From Alphaproteobacteria bacterium (GTDB taxonomy: Bacteria; Pseudomonadota; Alphaproteobacteria; Rhizobiales; JAKIUO01): a stretch of 39,201 nt of DNA. This document shows positions 26,993 through 36,088 of the stretch, piece after piece. The DNA lies in the NCBI GenBank assembly GCA_024279115.1, contig JAJRRW010000002.1:1-39201 (forward strand), in the 5' to 3' direction. Under the pieces are notes generated by a model. It was not told the DNA's origin and searched no databases. It saw only the letters and a list, made by a program, of their open reading frames with translations. Position numbers and translations under genes: made by a program. Position 1 is the stretch's first letter. Each line of letters begins with the position of its first letter.

Positions 26993-29425
26993 TTACTGTG
27001 TTTTATGGGCGTTTATTGGTACAATTGCCGCTTGAACCGGCATGGCGAGCTGCTCAAGGTCTTTCATCAAAACCCCCAGCAGAGGGGCGGCCAACTGGCT
27101 CGAATGCAGACGATAGCCCAGCGGCTGACTGACCGAGCCAGAGCCGACCAGAATGACATAGGAATAGCTCTTGCCGCTGGAAAACTGCACCCCGCCGGCC
27201 GCCCACACATCAACCGTGGTATCCGCATCATTGGTGGTCTGCGTACCGGTTTTGGCAAAATGCAACTCGACGTTTTTATGGCGTGCGGCACACCATTTAC
27301 CCTGACTTTTCAGCGTACCGTGGCGCTTGCCTTTGACTTCATAACAAAGCGGTGCCGAGAGAAGCTTGCGCAACATGCCCCGCCCCGCCGGCGCAATCAC
27401 CCCATCTGGAATAATGTCGCTGGTGGTTTCAAACTTGTTGGCCTCGATGCTCTTGCGCGATGTTTGTGAGTGATGAGCAACAATGGTTGGCAGGCTCACA
27501 GGCTTTGCCCCACGTCCCGTCAAGGACGCAAGGATGACGGAGGCCAGGTGATGGACCTTTTGCGGACTACCGGTGATCAGCCCGTGGGCCACAGCCGTCG
27601 AGGGCGGGGTTGCCTGCTCTTTGTTCTTTGCAAACGGCATATTAAAGCCAAACCGGTCAACGCTCTGGCGCACTGCTCCTTGTCCCAGCTTGAACAAGCG
27701 GTTGCCCAGGGGCTGCGACATGGAACAAGCAAACACCGTCTCGGCCCGCCGCAAGCGCCGATTACCGCCGTTGCGCCGACAGCTTTGCAAGCCCTTGGCA
27801 GGAGCATCAGTGTCTAGATAGTTGCTGTCTGGGGTGTCTTCGCCATCATTGGCGATCAAGACGGCGCCGATCATTTTGGCAATAGAGGCGACAGCGCGCC
27901 CCTCGCGGTCGCGTTCATAACGTCCCGACAACCGGTCTCTGGCGAGGCTGGAGCCAAAATAATGAGCATTTTGCCCGGCCTCGAAATAGCGCACGATTTT
28001 GCCGTTTTCATCGGCGGCAGCGACAATAATATCAGGCAGGCGTTGGCCACGCTTGCGGGCCAGCACGTCCAGCGTATAGCGCCGATCCAGTTTGCTGCGA
28101 TATTTTGCATTGAGTTTGCCAAGCCGTTTGGCAAGTTTTTCCCGAAAACGAATATTCTGGGCCGAATTCAGCGTCAGATCGACCCGCGCCACATAGTTAC
28201 GCCACTCGTGACCATATAAATCCACCATTTCGGCACGCGCTCCAAAGCGCGCGGACGGGGCAAAATGATTGGCCCGGCGCACCGGATTATTGCGAATAAC
28301 CCCTTGCGAGCGCGACAAAAGTTTTAACTCGGCTTCCTTGTCGGGAGCCAGCCTTGCTTGCGGCACCTCTATTGACATGGTGGACAGAGCAATGGTCAGA
28401 TTTTTTTCTTCTTGCGGGTCCGCGACCAACGCTTTCACGCATCGTTGCGCCCGGATCGCCGTAATATGGCGCCAGTTACGCAAACGCCGCTTGTTGATAC
28501 GCGGGTTTTTGCTTGGCAACACCTGAATGGGACGATTGACAGCAGCCGCCAACACGAATTGTTCGGCCCTGGTCATCTCGCTTGATGGCTTGCCAAAAAT
28601 AATGCGACTGGTGAGGCCCACCCCGTATAGCGATCCCCCGACCCGTTGCGCCAATGGCAGATGATTGGCAGCCCAGGTCTGCAACCGCCCATAATCCCCG
28701 TCCCTTACCAGCTTGTACTGGATAATGGGCGCCAGCCACCATTCGGAGGTTTTGCGTTTCAGCTTGTCGATATAGCTTTCCTTGCGCGAGGGCAAGGAGG
28801 CGTAATAGCTGCGGGCCAGCTGCATGGCGATCGTTGACCCCCCCCCGCCACTAGATGCGCCGCGCAGATTTTGAACGATATTATAGGGCAGCCGCATCAA
28901 CCCCTGCGGATCAATCCCATAGAGATTGCCAAACTGAATATAGGGAAAACCGGGGCGCAAGCTGATCATCGGCTTGCCAAGGTCGCGGTCTTCCAGATAG
29001 CGCAAACAAGACCAGTAATGAGGAGGTACCTTGTCGACATGTTCTGACTTGTGATCAGGGTAAGCGGTAAAGTTTTCCCATTCGATGGCCTTGGCGGAGA
29101 CATTGAAATCTGGCTCCATGCGGGGGTCGAAAATCCCCAGATAATCACCACGTGCGCTATAAAGGCCAATACCTTTGGAACGTTGCTCGAAATAATCGAG
29201 CTGTGGCTCCAGCCATTTCAAGGCCAGGGGAGCCCAGATGGCGGGAGCGGCATAAGCCAGCGTCAGGACCAGCAAAAACGAGCCAATACCATACAGCACG
29301 AGGCGTATCCAAAAACGGATATCAAGAATCAATTCCATGACCGCTACCGGCAGGCGAATGAGCCTTGCAGGTAACTCAGCCAGGAATTCAAACGAACGAT
29401 TTATCAGACGGATTGGATTAAACAT
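26993..29425 (-). CDS. Divergent bifunctional penicillin-binding protein (GT51 + transpeptidase-like)
   Basis: This protein of about 810 aa has one N-terminal membrane segment (about residues 37-65), a GT51 glycosyltransferase domain and a transpeptidase-like domain. In GT51, the first motif keeps the catalytic Glu (YLEDRDL), but an insertion separates it from YGIDPQGLMR; GGGGSTIAMQLAR and YFGK-like IIFGKPSSEMTRAEQ follow. In the transpeptidase domain, SIAK (S-x-x-K) and FAKTGT (K-T-G) are present, while the S-x-N motif appears as SMS in CSMSQPLG. It would polymerise and perhaps crosslink peptidoglycan in the periplasm. The divergence suggests a specialised or weak transpeptidase. I took the ATG at 29425; the TTG start of the ORF track is unlikely. 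Confidence 0.85.
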   Translation of the reverse strand: MFNPIRLINRSFEFLAELPARLIRLPVAVMELILDIRFWIRLVLYGIGSFLLVLTLAYAAPAIWAPLALKWLEPQLDYFEQRSKGIGLYSARGDYLGIFDPRMEPDFNVSAKAIEWENFTAYPDHKSEHVDKVPPHYWSCLRYLEDRDLGKPMISLRPGFPYIQFGNLYGIDPQGLMRLPYNIVQNLRGASSGGGGSTIAMQLARSYYASLPSRKESYIDKLKRKTSEWWLAPIIQYKLVRDGDYGRLQTWAANHLPLAQRVGGSLYGVGLTSRIIFGKPSSEMTRAEQFVLAAAVNRPIQVLPSKNPRINKRRLRNWRHITAIRAQRCVKALVADPQEEKNLTIALSTMSIEVPQARLAPDKEAELKLLSRSQGVIRNNPVRRANHFAPSARFGARAEMVDLYGHEWRNYVARVDLTLNSAQNIRFREKLAKRLGKLNAKYRSKLDRRYTLDVLARKRGQRLPDIIVAAADENGKIVRYFEAGQNAHYFGSSLARDRLSGRYERDREGRAVASIAKMIGAVLIANDGEDTPDSNYLDTDAPAKGLQSCRRNGGNRRLRRAETVFACSMSQPLGNRLFKLGQGAVRQSVDRFGFNMPFAKNKEQATPPSTAVAHGLITGSPQKVHHLASVILASLTGRGAKPVSLPTIVAHHSQTSRKSIEANKFETTSDIIPDGVIAPAGRGMLRKLLSAPLCYEVKGKRHGTLKSQGKWCAARHKNVELHFAKTGTQTTNDADTTVDVWAAGGVQFSSGKSYSYVILVGSGSVSQPLGYRLHSSQLAAPLLGVLMKDLEQLAMPVQAAIVPINAHKTQ

Positions 29426-29660
29426 CGCACATTCATACCAAAAAACCACGGCCCCGACACAAAATCTGTCAGACCACAAAAGCTGAGAACGCGTTTGATT
29501 TGCATCAGCCAGAAAAAATCAGTTTCAATTCAAAGGCGGTTATTGCGTCAAAACTATGAAATCAGCCAGATAAGCCCTCCCCCAACCAGCGTAAATTCCC
29601 TGCCGCGCCCGTAAATATATGCAATAATCGAGATAAGTTGATATATCACCCCTCAAATAC

Positions 29661-29690
29661 TTGACAATGACTGTCGGCTATTTCTACTAC
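29661..29690 (+). promoter_or_regulatory. Candidate sigma-70-type promoter of mrp
   Basis: TTGACA (29661-29666), a perfect -35 hexamer, is followed after 18 bp by TACTAC (29685-29690) as a possible -10. It lies about 145 bp before the mrp start in the 410-bp divergent gap to the penicillin-binding protein gene. The rest of the gap shows only a GATC-flanked AATCAATCA stretch (29693-29710). The -10 is poor. Confidence 0.4.
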
Positions 29691-29835
29691 TAGATCAATC
29701 AATCAAGATCTGATGCGTCACAGCATCAATTGACGGTTGGCCGCCGAGTGCCTATATGGGGTCTCACGAGCCACACCGTAAGTCGTGTTAAAATTATGCC
29801 TCCATTTCGAGGCCACCCAGGGAGTAATAAAGCCA

Positions 29836-31011
29836 ATGAGCACCGACCTCACCAAGGACCGCGTCCTTGAAATGCTGCAAAAAGTCAAGGGACCAGATCA
29901 GGACGACGATATCGTCTCGCTGGGCCTGGTTTCTCCGATTGTCATTAACAAGGGCAAGGTTTATTTTGCCATCAGCGTTGAACCGGGTCGCGCCAAGGAA
30001 CTTGAGCCCATGCGCGAAGCGGCGGAAGAAATCGTTGGTCGCATCGATGGTGTTAAATCAGTTGCCGTGACCCTGACAGCGGACCGCGAGGCTGGCGACA
30101 CATCCGCACCAGAGTCTGGTGCTGGCGGCGGCAGCGGCGGTTGCTCGACTGGCGGCGGTGGCGGCGCTCCAGGTTCTGGCGGCACGGGCGGCCAGATTCC
30201 CATGCCAAATATCGGTTCAATCATCGCGGTTGCCTCGGGCAAGGGCGGCGTTGGAAAATCAACCACCGCCATCAATCTGGCGCTTTCTTTCCAGGCCAAC
30301 GGTCTGCGCACGGGTATCCTGGACGCCGATATTTACGGCCCCTCTATTCCGCGCCTGTTAGGCTTGCAGGGTCAAAATCCCGAAGCGGCTGAAAACGACC
30401 ACATCAAACCAATGAAAGCGTTTGGCATGGAAGTCATGTCTATTGGCTTTTTGGTCGATGAGGAAGCCCCGATGATCTGGCGTGGCCCCATGGTTATGTC
30501 GGCCCTCACCCAGATGTTGCAATATGTCACCTGGGGCGAGCTTGATGTGCTTGTCGTTGACATGCCCCCTGGAACCGGTGATGCGCAATTGACCATGTCA
30601 CAGGCCGTGCCGCTCGCAGGTGCCGTCATCGTTTCAACACCGCAGGATCTGGCACTTATTGATGCCCGCAAGGGTCTTAACATGTTCAAGCAGGTGAAAG
30701 TGCCTGTGCTGGGCATTGTTGAAAATATGAGCTATTTCAATTGCCCTTCTTGTGGCGAACGCTCCGACATTTTCGGTCATGGTGGGGCCAAAGCCGAGGC
30801 CGAACGCATCAAGGTGCCGTTCCTTGGCGAGATCCCGCTACATATGGATATTCGCGAAAAATCAGATGCCGGTCAGCCGGTAGTGGTCTCTGATCCCGAT
30901 GGCCCGCATGCCGAGATTTATCGCCATATCGCCACCCAGACCTGGAACAATGCCGAGGCCCACAAAGCCAAACGCGAAGGCAAAAAAACCAAAATCACTT
31001 TGGAAAGCTAG
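29836..31011 (+). CDS. mrp: Mrp/ApbC-family iron-sulfur cluster carrier ATPase
   Basis: Mrp/ApbC proteins bind and deliver Fe-S clusters as ATP-dependent dimers in the cytoplasm. The protein (391 aa) starts with a MIP18-like domain (about residues 1-85, LEMLQKVKGPDQDDDIVSLG). A Gly-rich linker follows (GAGGGSGGCSTGGGGG, about 100-125), then the deviant Walker A motif SGKGGVGKSTTA and VVDMPPGTGDAQL. The cluster-binding CxxC appears as FNCPSCGE. The linker is unusually long and contains a Cys. I chose the ATG at 29836, as the longer ORF start lacks support. A good terminator follows. Confidence 0.96.
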   Translation: MSTDLTKDRVLEMLQKVKGPDQDDDIVSLGLVSPIVINKGKVYFAISVEPGRAKELEPMREAAEEIVGRIDGVKSVAVTLTADREAGDTSAPESGAGGGSGGCSTGGGGGAPGSGGTGGQIPMPNIGSIIAVASGKGGVGKSTTAINLALSFQANGLRTGILDADIYGPSIPRLLGLQGQNPEAAENDHIKPMKAFGMEVMSIGFLVDEEAPMIWRGPMVMSALTQMLQYVTWGELDVLVVDMPPGTGDAQLTMSQAVPLAGAVIVSTPQDLALIDARKGLNMFKQVKVPVLGIVENMSYFNCPSCGERSDIFGHGGAKAEAERIKVPFLGEIPLHMDIREKSDAGQPVVVSDPDGPHAEIYRHIATQTWNNAEAHKAKREGKKTKITLES

Positions 31012-31035
31012 AAGTTTTCTAATTGATACAAGTTT

Positions 31036-31067
31036 AAAAAGGCAGGTCATCACGGCCTGCCTTTTTT
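31036..31067 (+). terminator. Intrinsic terminator after mrp
   Basis: GGCAGG (31041-31046) pairs with CCTGCC (31056-31061), preceded by A5 and followed by TTTTTT. It is nearly the same sequence as the terminator at 33417-33446. Confidence 0.95.
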
Positions 31068-31215
31068 CATCCATACAGCCAGCGGAACAATCACCATTGG
31101 ACACTTGTATATCCGCGTTATACTTCCCGCAATACTTATCAGGCTTAAAACAATCACCAATTCCTACTAGCCCTGTCGGGATTTCCAGGAGATTATATTC
31201 CCCTATTCAACCGCA

Positions 31216-31223
31216 TTAACCAT
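31216..31223 (+). promoter_or_regulatory. CtrA-like box upstream of the chemotaxis receptor
   Basis: TTAACCAT lies 64 bp before the start codon of the chemotaxis receptor, followed by CAGTTA as a weak second half. Flagellar and chemotaxis genes are frequent CtrA targets in alphaproteobacteria, so cell-cycle or motility control is plausible. A single 8-mer could also be chance. Confidence 0.35.
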
Positions 31224-31286
31224 TCAGTTACCTTCTTGCAGCTATTAAATGTTTAAAAAACATTCGTCGCTCAGGGAAACAATATT

Positions 31287-33344
31287 ATGCGCCTCCTTCA
31301 AAACTGGTCTATCTCCACCCGTATTTTATTTTTAGCACTCATTCCCCTGCTCGCCCTTCTTGGTTTTGGAGCCAATGAGCTTTGGTCAGTCCGGGCAAGC
31401 GCGAACAATGCGCTGGCGACCTCGCAGGCCATCTCCATTGCTCCAGCGATTTCCAATTTTGCCCATGAATTACAAAAAGAACGCGGGACCTCAGCTGGTT
31501 TCATCGCCTCAAAAGGTACCAAATTTAACAGGCAGATTATTGAGATCCGCAAGGATACCGACAAGGCGCTGGCGGTTTTTCAATCGACATTTTTCGCCAC
31601 TCAACCAAATCTGCACATCAAAGGCTTTGACAAGCTGCTGGCCAAGATGAAGCTGGCGATTGACGAGCTGCCAACCAAGCGCCAGTCAATTGATAATTTA
31701 TCTCTGTCTGGGGCCCAGATGGCCAGCTACTATAGTTCTTCCATCGCCCGCTTGTTGACAATGGTTGAGAGTGTCGCAAAAATTGCCGACAATCAGCAGG
31801 TCATTCATTCCTTCACAGCCTATACCGCACTTTTACAAGGCAAAGAGCGGGCCGGGCTAGAAAGGGCCATGGGAGCTGCTGGATTTAGTGCTGGCCTCTT
31901 CAAACCGCAGATTTTTCGCAATTTCATTGTGTTTGGAGCCATGCAAGAGGCCTATTTTTTGATGGCGCTCCAACATATCCAGCCAAAGCATGCAACGACC
32001 CTTCGCACAGAGCTTTTGGACACGACACATAAAGAGTTTTATCGCATGCGCGAGCTGGCAGCGACAGCCGCTTTTGGCAGCAATATATCCAGCGTCAGCG
32101 CCCCTGACTGGTTTTTGGCCAGCTCCCAGCGGATCAACGCTTTAAAAACTGTTGAGGACCAGATTGCCAAGGACATCGTGAAATATTCGCTGACCCTTGC
32201 AGAACAGGAAAACACCAAATTCTGGTCGGAACTCATATTGCTGTTGAGCCTGTTGTCCTTGACGATCATCGTCTCGATTTTCATTGCCCGCTCGATTGCC
32301 AAACCCATCAGATGCCTGACCAGAAATATGGGGAAATTGGCCCAAAACGACAAATCCACGCCCCCCAAAGGACAAAGCAGACGCGACGAAATCGGCGAAA
32401 TGTCACGCGCGGTAGAGGTTTTTCGCGTCAATGCCATCAAAAATGACGAGTTGGAAATCGCCCAAAATGCATTGGCAAAACAGATTGAAAAAGACAAAAT
32501 CGCTGTGATGACAAAACTTGCGGATGGTTTTGATGCAAGTGTTGGCGGCATTGTCAGCACCGTCTCGTCTGCCTCGGCGGAACTCCAGACAACAGCGCAG
32601 TCAATGGCTGACATCTCCACACAGACAAGCAATCAGGCCATGTCAGCGTCAACAGCATCTGACCAGGCCTCATCAAATGTCCAGACCGTTGCAGCTGCAA
32701 CCGAGGAAATGACCAGCACCATTGGCGAAATCAGTCAGCAGGTGGTGCAGGCGTCCAACATATCCAGACAAGCTGTGGAAGAAGTCGACAAGACAGGACA
32801 GCAAATGGAAATTTTAGCCCAAAATGCCAACAAGATTGGAGAAGTTATCGAACTGATCTCTGGCATTGCCGAACAGACCAATCTGCTTGCCCTCAATGCA
32901 ACGATTGAATCGGCACGAGCCGGAGAAGCTGGCAAGGGTTTCGCCGTGGTCGCCAACGAGGTCAAGGATCTCGCCAGTCAGACCGCCAAAGCAACAGGTG
33001 AAATCGCCCAGCAGATCGGTGATGTTCAAACCGCCACCAAACACGCCGCAACTTCAATGGGGGACGTTGGCCGGACCATCGCACGCGTCGATGAAATTTC
33101 ATCTGCCATCGCTGCCGCCATGGAACAGCAACGCGCCGCGACCGAGGAAATCGCCAGCAATGTGCATCTCGCCTCTATGGGCACCCAGCAGGTCAGCGAT
33201 AATATCGCCTCTGTGACCGAAGCCTCAAAAGAAGTAGGGGCCGCTTCTGGAGAAGTGATGTCGGCCGCCAACGAATTGTCAGAACTGGCAGATTTTCTCA
33301 AAGGGGAAGTTGACAAATTCATTACCCAGGTGCGGGCAGGATAA
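31287..33344 (+). CDS. Methyl-accepting chemotaxis protein with NIT sensor domain
   Basis: This 685-aa receptor has TM1 (about residues 11-30), a periplasmic NIT-type domain (nitrate/nitrite-sensing family, [18 protein letters not shown] at about 60-78), TM2 (about 310-335), HAMP ([19 protein letters not shown]), and a cytoplasmic signalling domain. The hairpin tip reads [21 protein letters not shown], the CheA/CheW contact, with [13 protein letters not shown] after it. NIT domains were named from nitrate-responsive receptors, but the ligand here is unproven. No CheA or CheW genes are in the window, and no C-terminal CheR-tethering pentapeptide is seen. The terminator at 33417 follows. Confidence 0.95.
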   Translation: MRLLQNWSISTRILFLALIPLLALLGFGANELWSVRASANNALATSQAISIAPAISNFAHELQKERGTSAGFIASKGTKFNRQIIEIRKDTDKALAVFQSTFFATQPNLHIKGFDKLLAKMKLAIDELPTKRQSIDNLSLSGAQMASYYSSSIARLLTMVESVAKIADNQQVIHSFTAYTALLQGKERAGLERAMGAAGFSAGLFKPQIFRNFIVFGAMQEAYFLMALQHIQPKHATTLRTELLDTTHKEFYRMRELAATAAFGSNISSVSAPDWFLASSQRINALKTVEDQIAKDIVKYSLTLAEQENTKFWSELILLLSLLSLTIIVSIFIARSIAKPIRCLTRNMGKLAQNDKSTPPKGQSRRDEIGEMSRAVEVFRVNAIKNDELEIAQNALAKQIEKDKIAVMTKLADGFDASVGGIVSTVSSASAELQTTAQSMADISTQTSNQAMSASTASDQASSNVQTVAAATEEMTSTIGEISQQVVQASNISRQAVEEVDKTGQQMEILAQNANKIGEVIELISGIAEQTNLLALNATIESARAGEAGKGFAVVANEVKDLASQTAKATGEIAQQIGDVQTATKHAATSMGDVGRTIARVDEISSAIAAAMEQQRAATEEIASNVHLASMGTQQVSDNIASVTEASKEVGAASGEVMSAANELSELADFLKGEVDKFITQVRAG

Positions 33345-33416
33345 CCAGACGCACCAGCAAAAATATCAAAATCACCCCTGCCAAGCAGCCAGCTTTGCTG
33401 GGGGCCATGAATTTGC

Positions 33417-33446
33417 AAAAGGCAGGTCTTGCGGCCTGTCTTTTTT
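33417..33446 (+). terminator. Intrinsic terminator after the chemotaxis receptor
   Basis: GGCAGG (33421-33426) pairs with CCTGTC (33435-33440; one G-U pair), with AAAA before and TTTTTT after. Confidence 0.93.
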
Positions 33447-33618
33447 GTGATGGTGATGATCGTCAGGATGTTGGCATGCCTTCGTGGAGGCAAAATTGGC
33501 TCCCCCCTGTTGTTAGAGCACCGATCATCGCCGATGGCCTAAGAAATGCGCCGCCATATTGCTCGACCGGAATGGCCATTTTGGGGTTATTTTTATGGTT
33601 TGGTGCGCCGCCTGCCCT

Positions 33619-34299
33619 TCATGTTTTCAAGCAACGCTGTTCAAATTTGCGAAATACCCCAAGGGGGAACGGTTTTTGCCAGTCCATGTCGTTTATCAGC
33701 CCAAGGGGCTGTTTGTTGCCTTGCGACCTGAGCCAGTTTTTGACGACACAATTGGCAAAGGCATAGTGCAATCTGGCATCACCGCGCTTATAGAAGCGAA
33801 AAGAAGAGGCCAGATCATCAAGACGCGGTTTTTTTACGCCCTTGCGAGAGAGGTAACGTTTGAGCGCCCGTTGCGTATAAGCGCGGCGAAAATCCACCTG
33901 CATGGCCAGCCCCTCATCAAACCAGGTGGGAATGAGCGCATAGCGTGCCCCGGCACGAGCCGCCAGTTCCGCATGCGAATATTCGTGGGCCATCACATTG
34001 CGCCTTGGTCCCTTGATGCCAATGACGATGATGGACGGCAAGAACAAGGCGCTGCGCGTTGTACCATGTGAAATATCCAGCCCCAGCAGCGGCTTTGTTG
34101 CACATACCCATAGGGGAGACGAGCGCACACTGCCATACAGAGCCGCCACATCACTCCTCGCTTGTGAAACCAGCTTTGCGGGGCATTGAGGCTTGCTGAT
34201 CAACCACGCCAGCGCTGCATGCGTCCAGGAGAAGTTCAACGCCAACAGTAATGTCATCGTCAACACCAGACCCCAAAATATCCTCCTCACCTTTTGCAA
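33619..34299 (-). CDS. Membrane-anchored gluzincin-like metallopeptidase
   Basis: This 226-aa protein begins with a signal anchor (about residues 10-32, FWGLVLTMTLLLALNF). The active-site motif MAHEYSHAEL is an H-E-x-x-H zinc signature, and IPTWFDEGLAMQVD supplies the downstream Glu ligand in the W-x-x-E-G form seen in gluzincins such as M1 and related 'peptidase MA-like' proteins. The catalytic domain is small and near the membrane on the periplasmic side, if the anchor is oriented as expected. Cys at QCPAKL and WVCATK could pair. The substrate is unknown. It is divergent from the DUF971 gene and convergent with the chemotaxis receptor gene. Confidence 0.8.
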   Translation of the reverse strand: MQKVRRIFWGLVLTMTLLLALNFSWTHAALAWLISKPQCPAKLVSQARSDVAALYGSVRSSPLWVCATKPLLGLDISHGTTRSALFLPSIIVIGIKGPRRNVMAHEYSHAELAARAGARYALIPTWFDEGLAMQVDFRRAYTQRALKRYLSRKGVKKPRLDDLASSFRFYKRGDARLHYAFANCVVKNWLRSQGNKQPLGLINDMDWQKPFPLGVFRKFEQRCLKT

Positions 34300-34352
34300 T
34301 GAAACAAACTCCCCTTTGCTTTGACACCAAACTGCCAGCGAAACACCCTCAC

Positions 34353-34428
34353 TTTGCGCTTTCCCCCCTGGTTTTGCGCTTTCCCCTTGAACAAACGGTC
34401 AGATCAGTCATATTCAATCTAATGAATA
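34353..34428. repeat. Tandem 20-bp repeat and inverted repeat between divergent genes
   Basis: TTTGCGCTTTCCCC occurs at 34353-34366 and again at 34373-34386 (period 20). Just downstream, TATTCA (34411-34416) and TGAATA (34423-34428) form an inverted repeat. These lie in the 211-bp gap that should hold the promoters of the gluzincin and DUF971 genes, so they are possible regulator sites. Confidence 0.45.
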
Positions 34429-34510
34429 AGATAAGGCATCATTTGGACATCAGAACCAGTTTTTTTGATCAGTTGTGCCGCCAAACATGTATCGGGAAGG
34501 ATCGATTACC

Positions 34511-34870
34511 ATGGACGTCTTTGAACTCGAGCCAACAGAAATCAAACTCAACAAGAGCAAGGATCAGCTAACCGTCGCCTTTGAAGATGGCGAAAATTTT
34601 GAATTTTCGAGCGAATATCTGCGCGTCATGAGCCCCAGCGCCGAAGTGCAGGGCCACGCCCCCGATCAACGAAAAACCATTCCGGGCAAAAAGAGTGTCA
34701 AAATCACCGGTATTGAGGAAGTTGGTCACTATGCGGTCACACTTACCTTTGACGATGGTCACGATACCGGGGTTTATTCCTGGAAGCATCTGTATGAAAT
34801 CGGAAAAAACCGGGAATTTCTCTGGGATCGCTATGTTCGCGAACTTGAAGAACAAAGCCTGAGCCGATAA
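34511..34870 (+). CDS. DUF971 domain protein
   Basis: The 119-aa product is a single DUF971 domain, the small fold also found at the N-terminus of gamma-butyrobetaine hydroxylases and, in plants and bacteria, near Fe-S assembly proteins. It shows the family's layout: IKLNKSKDQLTVAF, EFSSEYLRVMSPSAEVQGH, and DDGHDTGVYSWKHLYEIG. The ATG at 34511 is preceded by AAGG and fits the domain start; the ORF track's longer start is not supported. In many alphaproteobacteria a DUF971 gene lies close to mrp/apbC; here mrp is about 3.5 kb away. Biochemical role not established. Confidence 0.88.
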   Translation: MDVFELEPTEIKLNKSKDQLTVAFEDGENFEFSSEYLRVMSPSAEVQGHAPDQRKTIPGKKSVKITGIEEVGHYAVTLTFDDGHDTGVYSWKHLYEIGKNREFLWDRYVRELEEQSLSR

Positions 34871-34896
34871 ACAGATGGGCAGAAATGCCAAAAACG

Positions 34897-34956
34897 GGTC
34901 AATAAGTCTCAAACGGCCAAATAACCATGAGATCAATTGATTGCCCCTTATTGACC
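34897..34956. promoter_or_regulatory. Perfect 10-bp inverted repeat upstream of the TAXI gene
   Basis: GGTCAATAAG (34897-34906) and CTTATTGACC (34947-34956) are exact inverses, with the palindrome ATCAATTGAT (34932-34941) between them. They lie 90-150 bp before the start of the TAXI gene. Options are a looping operator pair, an mRNA stem, or a terminator of the DUF971 gene lacking a T-run. Confidence 0.45.
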
Positions 34957-35047
34957 AGACTGGCGCTATGATGCGCGCAGGGCCAGCAGATTTCTGATCT
35001 GTATGGTAAAAATGTGATCGAACGGCTAGTACGAAGCGGAGAACGCA

Positions 35048-36042
35048 ATGAAAGCACGACAGGAAATCATACGTGGGACCATGGCGCTCTTGCTGGCGCT
35101 TGGGGTTGGCATCTCGATGCTGCCACAAAATGCCAAAGCGGCCAAACGCTTTGTTGCCATTGGCACCGGAGGCCCCACCGGGGTCTATTTCATCGCTGGC
35201 AATGCCATTTGCAAAATGGTGCAAAAAGCCGCTGATGAAACACGAACCGCGCTGCGCTGTTCGGCTCCCTCAACCGGCGGCTCCGTCTACAATATCAACG
35301 CCATTCGCGCCAAAGATCTGGAAATCGGCGTCGCACAATCCGATGTGCAACTGCATGCCTATCAAGGCACCGATAAATTCGAAGGCCAAAAATTCGAGAA
35401 AATTCGCTCTCTGTTTCGGTGCATGCCGAACCGTTTCAGATCCTCGTTGGCAAGGATAGCGGTATCAATAGCTGGGCCGATCTGGCTGGCAAACGCGTCA
35501 ATATCGGCAATCCAGGTTCTGGCCAGCGCGGTACATTCGAGGCCTTGATGCTGGCCTATAATGTGGATGGCTCCTATTTTGGTGAAACCAGCGAGCTTAA
35601 TTCCACCGAGCAGGCAAAAGCCCTGTGTGATGGTCGTATTGACGCCTTTGGCTACACGGTAGGCGTACCAAATGCCGGGGTCGCGCAAGCCGCCAATGAA
35701 TGTGGTGCCCGCATTATCACCCTTGCTGGAAAAACAGTTGATCAACTGGTGTCGAGCAATCCATCCTACGCCTATTCTTCAATCCCCAAAGGCACCTATA
35801 AGACCATTGCCCAAGACGTCAACACGTTTGGCGTGATGGCGACAATCGTTGCCAGCACCGATACCAGCGAGGACACCGTCTATGAGATTGTCCGCGCTGT
35901 GTTTGAAAATCTGGATGAATTTCGCAAACTGCATCCAGCGTTTGCCAATCTGGATCAAAAGAAAATGATTTCCGCTGGCTTGTCTGCGCCGCTGCATGCC
36001 GGGGCGGCCAAATATTACAAAGAAAAAGGCTGGATCGAATAA
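35048..36042 (+). pseudogene. TAXI-family TRAP transporter solute-binding protein, frameshifted
   Basis: TAXI proteins are periplasmic receptors of TRAP-type uptake systems. Two overlapping ORFs (35048-35548 and 35419-36042) form one protein of about 330 aa. The signal peptide (MALLLALGVGISML, cleavage near AKA-AKR) is followed by RFVAIGTGGPTGVYF, CSAPSTGGSVYN and the second-lobe motifs DLAGKRVNIGNPGSG and RIDAFGYTVGVPN. The frame breaks at the T-run 35414-35416: one extra T would give IRSLFSVHAEPFQILVGKDSG and a full-length chain. SD GGAG precedes the ATG. No TRAP permease gene is adjacent, so the receptor is an orphan. It is either a disabled gene or an assembly error of one base. Confidence 0.88.
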
Positions 36043-36088
36043 GCTCCCTTTCTGTGAGCCTCGCCCCATCTCCACCGCCAAGGATACC

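Noticed and set aside
33395-34071. Plus-strand ORFs of 123 and 170 aa
   Set aside because: They overlap a terminator or are antisense to the gluzincin gene, which has HExxH and a downstream Glu.
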